This document shows, one piece after another, positions 55,501 through 64,000 of a stretch of DNA of 64,000 nt. The stretch comes from Pogonophryne albipinna (taxonomy: Eukaryota; Chordata; Actinopteri; Perciformes; Artedidraconidae): NCBI GenBank assembly GCA_028583405.1, contig JAPTMU010000437.1, positions 59,860 to 123,859 of the forward strand. The letters run 5' to 3'. The position numbers and the translations under genes were made by a program. Below the pieces are notes generated by a model that searched no databases, was not told the DNA's origin, and saw only the letters and a program-made list of their open reading frames with translations. The first letter of the stretch is position 1; the number at the start of each line of letters is the position of its first letter.

Positions 55501-58500
55501 TCTTTGAAAGACTTCATGTGTTTCGCAAGAACGTGACTGACACGATAAGATGCTCTGGTAGCAGCCTTGCTCTTGTTGTTGGGCCTGGTGAAAATGGACT
55601 GCTGTGCATTTAGCTGTCCTTTCAGGCCCCTCCCCCTTTTGGAGCGTAGGGCAGAATTAGCAGGGAATTCCGTCTCGTAGCGTTTGTGCACTGTTTTGAA
55701 ATGCCGCTCCTAAATTACCCTTCTTCGATAAAGCCACGCTCGCATTGCAGATGAGACAGATGGACTTTCAATTGGAATAGATACAAAAATAATCATCCTC
55801 CCACTCGGAGTGAAAATTATATATGTTTTGCTTCTGCCATAATTGCGGTCTTGTGTGTGTGCGGACTGTCACTCCTGTTGACACGGACAACGTTAGCGAA
55901 CTAGTGCACTGCCCACTGCTCACCAGCCACGCCCCGACACATGGGGTCACGCCGGCCAATCACAAAGCTTTGATGCGTTCAAGTGCATTATTCTGGCACA
56001 GGAAGATTATGTTATAGGACATTAACGATAAAACAGAATATTGTTGTTCTATTTTTAGACACATCTCGCGATCGACTGGGAATCTCCCCACGATCGACCG
56101 GTCGATCGCGATCGACCGGTTGGGCACCCCTGATATAGACGAAGCATGTTTGTTTTTACATTGTTGTATGAAAAAAATCCCAGTAAAAACGTTGTGGGGG
56201 GAAAATGATCAAAAGCAAAAGAGTTGTTTTCTGTGTTGACTCCACGTGCAGCCAACCACTGACTGACAGTGGTATCTTTTAGAGTAAACATCTTACAACC
56301 CCTATCAATGAAGCACTGTTTCATATCTCCCTTCTTTTATTTCATTTTGACAGTTATTTTCCTGATATGGGCATTGCATCTTTAGTGAACTCAGAAACTT
56401 AGTTAGTTAGTCCTAGTTTTCTGCTGATGCCACATTTTTCCATGTATTTTAGGAAAACTCCCCAATTCCTTTGCATTTCACTACAGTCTGTGTGCTGCAT
56501 GCTATGGTTGCAGGAAGATAGCGCAGAGCACACAACCTGCCTCTGCCTGACCTTCTCTCAAAACACACTTCTTGGCTCATCTAAAGAGGTCACATGCCTG
56601 TCTTCTTTTATAAATTACTTTATCTGTATACATTTTAGAACAAACACAATTCGGTTTTTTTATAAGTATAAAAGCACAAAGTAAAGTTGGGTTGAACATT
56701 TATAATCCAACATTTAAATGTGTATGTGCTTGTGTGTGGGTTTCATACCTTCCACATAGCGCTGTATGATTGCAGCCAGTTGTTGATCTATCCTCTGCAG
56801 TATCTCATGCAGGTCACGGAGATTGGCGTTTGACAGAAAACCAGTCTTTTCCATTTCAGCAAACACATCCAGTGCTGTCTGCAATTAACAGAGGAGAAAT
56901 CCTGAAATGATTATTATGACTTCAGTAAAAGTATTGTTGCAGTGCACAAAAACAATCAAACTATATAAATACACAGTCAAATGTTCAAAGAAGTCAGTAT
57001 TCATGTCCATGAATGCACGGTGATAGTAGGAATAGCTTGATACTACTTTTTAGTTTCCCATATTTGCTGATACCCAGACCAATCAGTTTCAAATGTTTTC
57101 CATTTCTTTACCAACTAAACTGTTCCTTATTGATGCATTAAACCTAGCCATCTAGAAAACATCATGCTTTAGTCATTTTCTACTTTTACCACCCGGTGGA
57201 TCGACGAGCCATTGTAACTGATTTCCATATCATTTATCAAGGGGGCGTAACAAGTCTGACACGTATTCACTGTCATCCTGGGAGTTTCCCTTTCATCGAG
57301 GGCCTGCTACATACCTGCCCGAAATGACGCGCTCTGTAATTGTGAAACAATTATTCCTACTCCCCCAAAGCAAGTTAGTAAATAGACTAGTTATGAAATA
57401 CGGCTTTTTATTTATTTAAACTCTTTCAAAATACAAATGTTAAGAGCAACATTGTGCAAATGTGAGTATTTTTTAATTACTGGCTAATTTTATTCCATAT
57501 TTTATTGTATGTAAATACTGCTATATATTACTATTTAAAAAAAAAAAAAGTTATGTTATTATAGTTTTCTTAAAATAATTCTCTATCTTTGTTTTAAATT
57601 TTTGTTTTACTTTATGTCTGCACCATGACATCAAGTCAAATTCCTCGTATGTGTCAACCGACCTGGCAATAAATCTGTTTCTGATTCTGATTCAAAATAG
57701 GAATTATATAATATATTTATATGGAATTAAGAAATAACTCCAGTGTAAATAGCAGATCTAACTCAACCCTATGTCTAGATGACAGTTGTTGATTGATAGT
57801 AAGGCTAATGGATTGTATCGGATTTTCAGTGTAGCACACATTATTCAGAGGGCTATCACAACAGCTTTGTCGATGGTTTAGCTTAGTGTCGGAAAATCGT
57901 TCCATGCCTATAATTAAGAAATCATGTAATAATAAAGTAAACATCCTCCATTTTCTCTTTCCGGTTTGTCATGCATTTCTCTATTACAAATGCATGTGTA
58001 TTTGTTTTATCTCCCCCTAAATAATAGTAAATAGCAGCATTTTAATCTTGTGGTTTATCATGATTACGTGGGTTTGTGCTCACCTTGCATGCCTCAGTTT
58101 GTCTTCTGCCCAGCTTGTCACTCAAAAGGAACTTCAACGTTTCAAAATTTTCCTCAGTCATGTCCGCATAGATTTTGTACAGCGCCACCCTGACAGAAAG
58201 AGGATTATAGTGAAATACAAACAGGAAAAACAACAGACATATTTAGGGATACAGACTTTGCCGAACAAACTGTATTTGTAACCCTGTTATTTCCCCGGTT
58301 ACAGTAAATATGTACCTGTATTCTGACAGCACAGGACTTGCATCGGTTTCTTCTGGTCGCCTGCTGTCCGTCTCCAGGCGGTTGAGGAGATCGGCTCGCC
58401 GGATAGTTTGGAGCAGCTGACAGAGGAAGGAATAGTCCTCCAGCAGACCTTGTTCTTCAAGTCTCACAAAGAGCCTTTTTGCATCAGCGATCTGTGTTAG

Positions 58501-59631
58501 GACAACCGAGAAACACAAAAATAAACTTTGGAGAACTCACAAAAGATGCAACAGCTGAGAAAGTGTTCCAAGCAATGATGGAAGATAAGTTATGACCCAA
58601 AGGGAGCTTCTCACAATGTTTATTTTAGTACTAAGCAAGTGAAGTGGTGTTTGAAGGTAGAGAAATAATTTTCGCCCAAAAATAATAAATGCTTACTGTG
58701 TCTCTAATTTCTAATTTGTCTTGAATATGAAGCATTTTGCTTGAAGAAGCTGACATTATTATATTAAAGTCATTATTACTGTTTAAATTAGAAAACTACA
58801 TATTTTACCATACACAATTTGTTTTGTAGTCAATGTAGCAAATAGTTTACAATTATAAGAAAACGACAAAAGTGTCCATAGTTAGGGGTCAATAAGACAA
58901 TTTTTCCTCAGAAGTAGGATTGGGACAAATGGAGGAAGTGCACAGATCCAATACTTAAGTCAAATTACTTATACCACATTGTAAACATTTGAAAGAAAAA
59001 GTTGTGCATTGAAAAAGTTACTGAAGTAAAACTATGAAAGCATAATAGGGAAAACATACATAAGTGTTAAAGTACTCACTAAAGAAAAAGGTTGCCCTTG
59101 TTGTAAAAATGTAAATGTAAGAAGAAAAAAAGACCTGGATTTACAAAATACGATAAGGCCGGTTTATTTGTCTTATTTAATTCATACTTTATGCAAAACA
59201 TGAAGTTTGGATTCTTAAGTAAATGTATGGACAAACTTAGTCAATAAATATAAAAGATATAACAAAAAGTGTATTATTTCCTCAACTTTCCTGTTTTTTT
59301 AATCGCAATTCTGTATACGTTTTTTTTGCAATCATCTTAATTTGTAGCGTAAATAATGCTGTCAGACAAATAGAGTGCAGTAAAAATACAATAATTCTCT
59401 CTGAAATGTAATAAGTGACAAGTAGAAAGTGGCATGAAAATAAATTACTCAAGTACAGTATCTAAAAATTGTATTTAAGTACAGTACTGTTCCACCTTTG
59501 AGTATTAGATATGTTGAGCTCACCCCCTCCAGGCGTCTAATGTTGACCACATCCCGACACAAGAAGCAGAGAGCGGCCACCTCGGAGGACTCCAGCTGCT
59601 CATCAATGTGAGAAAGCATCAGTCTATCCAT
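49520..59631 (-). CDS. Tandem-DED initiator caspase (caspase-8/caspase-10 group), 11 coding exons
   Basis: Cysteine protease that starts death-receptor apoptosis after recruitment through FADD. Exons in coding order: 59524-59631, 58316-58491, 58084-58189, 56749-56878, 54031-54086, 53880-53946, 53671-53732, 53468-53573, 52811-52938, 50903-51300 and 49520-49655. They give 490 residues, all in phase. Two death-effector domains occupy about 1-75 and 97-172. A serine/threonine/proline-rich linker follows (about 175-235). The p20 begins near DYYALTHVPRG, with catalytic His320 (VLSHGE) and Cys363 (IQACQG). An acidic lysine/glutamate insert (KAKQEEEEER) sits in the inter-subunit linker, then WGADFLLGMATV and the small subunit ending KLVLKCV. 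The p20 loop before RNGTQ is short, as in caspase-10, so I do not choose between casp8 and casp10. A 5' non-coding exon ends near 60466. Confidence 0.93.
51590..51775 (+). repeat. LINE 3' end fragment in a caspase intron
   Basis: Ends AATTTCCCCTTGGGGATAAA followed by TAAAGGG, the common teleost LINE 3' terminus. It lies antisense to the caspase. Confidence 0.65.
52154..52600. mobile_element. hAT-like MITE in a caspase intron
   Basis: Perfect 8-bp target duplication GCAATAAC (52146-52153 and 52601-52608). Ends CATACTTGCCAACG and GGTTGGCAAGTATG are inverted repeats. It includes a 17-bp G run at about 52206-52222. Confidence 0.92.
53012..53410. mobile_element. TTAA-target MITE family, copy 6
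   Basis: TTAA (53008-53011) precedes GAGACCCTATTGTGC; the far end AAAAAGCATAAGAGGGCC is its inverse and is followed by TTGA. It contains the CTGAAACCAGAGCCCAGTCT core. This copy best shows both inverted ends. Confidence 0.88.
54725..56132. mobile_element. hAT element in a caspase intron (1.4 kb)
   Basis: Perfect 8-bp target duplication ATATAGAC (54717-54724 and 56133-56140). Ends CAGGGGTGCCCAACC and GGTTGGGCACCCCTG are a perfect 15-bp inverted repeat. Subterminal CGATCGACCGG repeats are at the right end. A transposase fragment remains on the minus strand. Confidence 0.95.
55443..55691 (-). pseudogene. hAT transposase fragment
   Basis: Contains HKRYETEFPANSALRSKRGR and ATRASYRVSHVLAKHMKSF followed by DGEVVKEAFLEAA. 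This is a segment typical of one hAT transposase group (the group that gave rise to GTF2IRD2-like and ZBED-like host genes). It is short and without the catalytic core. Confidence 0.75.
57600..57695 (+). repeat. LINE 3' tail in a caspase intron
   Basis: Ends GGCAATAAATCTGTTTCTGA with a (GATTCT)n tail. A related tail lies at about 33770-33806. Confidence 0.6.
58900..59510. repeat. Dispersed AT-rich repeat in the first caspase intron
   Basis: The left part (AGTGCACAGATCCAATACTT) and right part (TTACTCAAGTACAGTATCT, then GTATTTAAGTACAGTACTG) resemble teleost short repeats of the AAGTA/TACTT type also seen near 44260. Boundaries not resolved. Confidence 0.45.
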
Positions 59632-60465
59632 CCTGATCCACCAGCTGCAGGCCTGCTGCTCAGCTCACTGCACTGCTAGTAAAGACACAGACACAGGAGG
59701 GGGTTAATAGTAAAGTGGGCATTTGTAAGAAGAAACAATGAAAATAATAAATAACATGAGCTTGGCCAATTACCACCTTTATACTAAATGTAGCTGTAAT
59801 TATAGAGATTCTTATTTTTTTACACCATAAACATATCAGAAAGTACATTAAGAATATTGTAGACATTTTTTTGACTGATTGACACTAATAAAACTCTTAA
59901 AATGTTTACTTGTACGCAGTCAACTTCCTCAGGCAGGTACTTTAAACGATAAGACATATATTTTAATGTGTATTTGTGTGATATTGGTTTATTAATAATA
60001 ATACCCCTTTCATCACTTTACATTGTAGCTTCTAACATGTATTTATTTGTTAGAATTTTATGACTCAAAATAGCTGACAACCTAAATGTAAAACAACTTC
60101 AAAAGATAAGGCTGGAAATAAGAAAAGTAGTGTTGTAAATACAGAATTCCCCTAACTGGACTTTAGCTGCTAAAACCATAAAATTCACGGTGTATGGCGC
60201 ACTGACGTCACGGAAAATACCAACCCTGATGTTTGTTTTTGTTTTTTTACTTAAACAAAATAAAATGAGTAAATAAAATAAGTACGTTTTGACTTAATCT
60301 TTGACAGCACCAACTGTAACGCAAAGTCAAACCAGTGTAACTTTGACATAATGTTACAGTCACAGCTTGTTTACCGTTTACATCTACATAGCTAACATTG
60401 GGGTACAGGCTGTGTACATTAGCAAAACACACACAGCTGAGACAACTTGAGACGTTAACACTTAC

Positions 60466-60640
60466 CACTGTCAGTCTACGTCCTCGAAGCAAAAAGTTAC
60501 CTTTTCTGTTATTCAGTTTGAAAAAATACTTTTTGACGGAGAAAAAATTCACAAATGAAGTGTAAAGTTGTAGAAATAGATTTCGTGTGACGTTCGTGCG
60601 CCCGCCGCTCGCTGGTACCTTGGTTTCACTTTGAGAGGAG
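60466..60640 (-). promoter_or_regulatory. Caspase 5' non-coding exon and promoter with an ISRE-like site
   Basis: A donor (GTAAGT, minus strand) at 60465 ends a probable 5' non-coding exon that splices to an acceptor near 59682. GGTTTCACTTTGAG at 60622-60635 fits the interferon-stimulated response element pattern TTTCNNTTT. No TATA box is obvious. Confidence 0.5.
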
Positions 60641-60954
60641 AAGAGTGACGGTTTTGTTAAAGAATGGTCACTTCCGCTTACAACCTTCAAAAGAAAACCT
60701 GTGTTTATTGTCACTAAAGACGCAAACACTGCACTAGCCTATATAAAGTGGTCTAAGACTGTGTACACAATGTAAATAGTGCTCTCGTTCTTCTTTACTA
60801 TTTGGAGAAGGTTAGAAGACGAATTTTTATTATGTAATTGTTGTTACACTTTTATTTTGAAAACTCTTGTTTGGCAGCAAACATTGCTCAGACATTCACC
60901 TAAGTAGGTCAGGGAACGAACACAAAAGCACAAATACTATTTGAACCAAGTCAC
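60640..60954. other. Short spacer between caspase promoter and catip 3' end
   Basis: The catip poly(A) signal on the minus strand (TTTATT on plus) is at 60955-60960. No gene seen between. Confidence 0.5.
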
Positions 60955-61109
60955 TTTATTCACATCGCTTAACCTTTTTAAAGCACTATCAGAAAGCAAC
61001 ACTACTATTCAGGGAAAAAATTGCAAGATAGACAACTTTAAAATTCATCATTGATTTAAAAGCTATAAAAAGGCTGTTTTTACGTGAGCCCCTGGGTTTT
61101 CTTTCTGAG

Positions 61110-63077
61110 TTAGGGGGTTTCCAGGCTTGGTTTTGGAGGACGACGGGAGGCAAAAGGGATGAAGTAATCTCTGGCAAACTGGAAGATGTCATCTGGTTTC
61201 CTCAGCAGCAAAAACTGCAGGAAGTCAGATATGAGGGCTCTGATCTCTGGATGCTGTCTCAAGTATGAGGCATGGTCGGCCTTCAGCTCCTCCTGCCCAA
61301 TCGAGACATGAACACACAGTTATACTCTGCTTCAGTCATAGGATTTATGGGTAAGACGATGATAACATATATATACACTAGGGGTGTAACGGTTCACAAA
61401 CATTTCGGTTCGGTACCTACCTCGGTTTTTAGGTCACGGTTCGGTTCGGTACGTTTTCGGTACAGCAGAAAAAATTATCACAAAACATAAAATATATATA
61501 TATATTTTTTAATTATTATTAAACTGTGAATATTCACTCAAATAAATACAAAATATAATAAAATAAACATTAAGGTGCAGCATTTCGATGAACTGAAATA
61601 ATCTGTATTTGAACTTTACTGTACTAGTAGCCTACTCACAAAACATAAACTATTAGTTTTGGGTTTTTAATTATTATTAAACTGTGAATATTCACTCAAA
61701 TAAATACAAAATATAATAAAATAAACATAAGGTGCAGCATTTCGATGAACTGAAATAATCTGTATTTGAACTGTACTGTACTAGTACCTAAGCAGCCAGT
61801 TTGACATTAGGACTTGCTTGTCATTGTATTTTCATGTTTTTTTAAAGAAAAATGAACTTGTCCACATTGCTTGCTGAAAGGGCAGATCTGCTGCACTAAC
61901 ATGTCTCCTGCTGTGTGGAGAACACCCTCTCGCTAGGGACAGAGGTAGCCGATACAGCCAGGTAGCGCTTTGCTAACATGGCAACATAAGGATATTTGGC
62001 GTTTGTAATAGCTTTGGCTCGGTCTGACTTTTTGCGAGTGGTGGAGGCTTAAATGCTAGCGGGAGTTGGGTTTGCACTTCAGTCTTTTTTCTTTTGGTAC
62101 CGGTAATATTCACGTTCGGGTGATGCCTTTTCAAATGAGTGTGCAAGTTTGATGTATTGCCAGCCGCGTAACCAATTTTAGTTGAAAAATGCCGACAAAC
62201 AGCTTTGGTTCGGTCCACCTGTCTTTGTCCGTCATCCTTGTACGTAACTGCGAAACCAAAATGTTCCCAAACCGGAGACTTCAATGATGCTGGAGGATTT
62301 TCGAGCTCAACTTTATCTGCGTTCGTCATTTCGACAGTTCCTCAAATTACTGACTACATTCGAACGCATCCCTGTGACCAGCTCTCAAAGTATGCCTCTC
62401 GTCCAATGAAATGACTTGCTCGCTCTATGACGCGATGAGCCCAATGTGAGGAAATTACTCTGAATGCTGCGACGCAGCACCTGAGATTACTTCCAAAAAG
62501 TTGTTCACGTTCTCAATTTTTTACGTTTAACGTTATATTTGTTCGGTACACTTCGGTACACACGTGTACCGAACCGAAGGGCCCGTACCGAATAATTTCG
62601 TGTACCGTTACACCCCTAATATACACATATAGGATAAGATGTATGGGAGGAAACAGAATAATTTAGCTATTAGCCTTAAATAAATGTACTACATGAGAAC
62701 ACTATTGGTTACCTTTCTGTCCAAGAACTTGGAGCACATCTGCATGTCTTCTTCCCAAACCAGAGGAATCTTCGCAAAACCTAACACACACACACACACT
62801 ACACGTTACTCTGTTTCTTTGGAGAATAGTGTAACGTGTGTGTTAAAGTGAATACCTTTCTCTATATGTGATGGCAGCTGAAGAAGCTTCATGGTCACCG
62901 GCGATCCTACCTGCAATCTGCTGGCCAAGTGCCTGATCAGAGAAAATAAACTGTTCAACAAACAAATCATTTATGAAGTCATATTCATTTTTTCTTCTTT
63001 AACAAAGTGAGTTACAGAGAATAAACGCATGCACGCGTCGAGGATGCTGTGTATTTGACTGATTACTGCTCAATATG

Positions 63078-63116
<39 letters not shown>

Positions 63117-63861
63117 AAATACAACTAAAAAAAAATAGATATAAACAATACAATGAATGTGTTTTCTCTTTCCTGCACTTTTTTTATTTATGCTTGTTGG
63201 TTAAAAGTCACATACAATTCAATGCACTTTTAATTACACCATATATGCATCACTGGTAGCCAAATCACAAACATGATTGATTGCAATTGCCTTTTGTTTT
63301 TCATTTCCGACATGCAAATCACACTAAAAAATGTTTTATTTAATTAATCAAGTCATCATAGTTATTTGAAGACCCTATTTTGCTTTTTGGGCTTCTCTTT
63401 CCAGCAGTGTTTTTAGTGTCTGAAGTTAGATTTTGTTTGTGCATGTAAATGGTTTGCAGAGTTTCTCTCCTCCCCCCCCCGGAACGCCTCGATTAGACTC
63501 CTTTGTTTACTTCCGTAACATGATGACATCACCATGTAACATTCACACTTCCATTGGCTAGCACTCCAACACATTGTACGTGATAGGCTAAGGGGCGGGT
63601 CCTCTCTAAGCAGTTGACCAATCAAAACAGAGCCGGCCTAACCAATCAGAGCAGACTGACTAACAGTGTCAAATTAACTGGAGTACCCTCTTTGATCCAC
63701 AGTGTTGGGTATTGGGACCTGTAGTCTTTGAGCTTACCCGTCAGCCAGGAAGTAGCACTGCCAGGTAGAGGGGCTGTCCTCCACAGAGTCAACGATCCTC
63801 TCCAGCCCAAATACCTCCACAGTCTCACCCCAACCTCCAGCTGCTTCAGACCCAGCTTGCT
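61110..63861 (-). CDS. catip: CATIP (ciliogenesis-associated TTC17-interacting protein), last four exons
   Basis: In mammals CATIP works with TTC17 in actin polymerisation during ciliogenesis. Exons in coding order: 63738-63861, 62856-62932, 62713-62780 and 61110-61292 (stop), about 150 residues. The N-terminal part lies beyond the window end. Motifs in order: ETVEVFGLERIVDS, STWQCYFLADGHLASRLQVG, PVTMKLLQLPSHIEK, IPLVWEEDMQMCSKFLDRK, and the C-terminal helical HPEIRALISDFLQFLLLRKP with DDIFQFARDYF. The last part resembles an RIIa-type docking/dimerisation fold. Phases agree at every junction. A 1.2-kb hAT element fills most of the last intron. In human CATIP lies next to TMBIM1/PNKD, which supports the call. 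Confidence 0.88.
61379..62618. mobile_element. hAT element in the last catip intron (1.24 kb)
   Basis: Perfect 8-bp target duplication ATATACAC (61371-61378 and 62619-62626). Ends TAGGGGTGTAACGGT and ACCGTTACACCCCTA are a perfect 15-bp inverted repeat. Subterminal GGTTCGGTAC repeats occur at both ends. An internal segment of about 95 bp is present twice (about 61520-61620 and 61677-61772). The minus strand keeps a transposase N-terminus. Confidence 0.95.
61973..62329 (-). pseudogene. hAT transposase remnant with BED finger
   Basis: MTNADKVELENPPASLKSPV leads into VWEHFGFAVTYKDDG and then NTSNLHTHLKRHHPNV. The expected C-x2-C of the BED finger reads CRHFSTK, so the second cysteine is lost. 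The frame stops before the catalytic domain. Confidence 0.82.
63078..63113. repeat. (CA)n microsatellite
   Basis: About 17 CA units. Confidence 0.95.
63370..63662. mobile_element. TTAA-target MITE family, copy 7
   Basis: Begins GACCCTATTTTGCTTTTTGG and includes GTGCATGTAAATGGTTTGCA, GATAGGCTAAGGGGCGGG and CTAACCAATCAGAGCAGACT. It runs in the same direction as copy 3 and lies in a catip intron. Confidence 0.82.
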
Positions 63862-64000
63862 CTGAAGTCAGAGAAACAGTTTGAGTCATGTTATGAAAAT
63901 GCTACGGTCCCAGCTGTGTGCATCACTTTTTAGTGTCCCTTTTAGTTATTAAATGTCCAGTGACACACACACACAACATAAATATATGCAAAATGTAGTT

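Noticed and set aside
56085..56125. Dense CGATCG palindromes considered as a regulatory array
   Set aside because: They are the subterminal repeats of the hAT element ending at 56132.
61110..61292. Initially considered as a dynein/PKA docking (RIIa) protein of its own
   Set aside because: The exon joins in phase to three upstream exons that read as CATIP, so it is the CATIP C-terminus.

Overview
This is a nuclear genomic window from a bony fish, most likely a percomorph teleost. The reasons are split vertebrate genes with short introns, long (CA/GT)n microsatellites, many hAT and TTAA-target DNA transposons, a teleost-type non-LTR retrotransposon, and the neighbourhood cxcr4 - mcm6 - pnkd - tmbim1 - DED caspase - catip. 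That order combines genes which in human lie in three parts of chromosome 2q (near CXCR4/MCM6, PNKD/TMBIM1/CATIP and CASP8/CASP10). || Layout. 0-0.8 kb: last three coding exons of a gene I do not recognise (+). 0.8-3.9 kb: 3' flank, split by a hAT element that itself carries a smaller hAT MITE. 4.7-8.3 kb: a complete six-exon gene (393 aa, +) of unknown function, with one splice donor lying inside a 250-bp GT tract. 11.4-13.0 kb: cxcr4 (+), with two introns inside the receptor body. 13-18.9 kb: repeat-rich spacer. 18.9-29.5 kb: mcm6 (+), complete in 18 coding exons, with an E2F/CCAAT promoter; its introns hold TTAA-MITE, hAT and long-inverted-repeat elements. 30.5-31.7 kb: a pnkd short-form (MR-1S-like) gene (+). 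33.9-37.8 kb: tmbim1 (-). 38-49.5 kb: spacer with nested transposons, including a three-layer nest (TTAA-flanked element > LINE > hAT). 49.5-60.6 kb: tandem-DED initiator caspase (-), 11 coding exons, 490 aa. 61.1-63.9 kb onward: last four exons of catip (-). || Function. The genes are not an operon or an obvious pathway. They cover a chemokine receptor, replicative helicase, mitochondrial/membrane protein, Bax-inhibitor-like Fas modulator, apoptosis initiator and ciliogenesis factor. tmbim1 (an anti-Fas lifeguard protein) beside a death-effector caspase is a suggestive neighbour pair, but I infer nothing more. || Data quality. Two conserved genes each carry one single-base frame break in a short homopolymer (mcm6 exon 4, near 20451; tmbim1 first coding exon, near 37584). 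Everything else in both genes is intact, so assembly indels are the likeliest cause. || Coordinates of exons come from reading splice sites and reading-frame phase by eye; no alignment was run.
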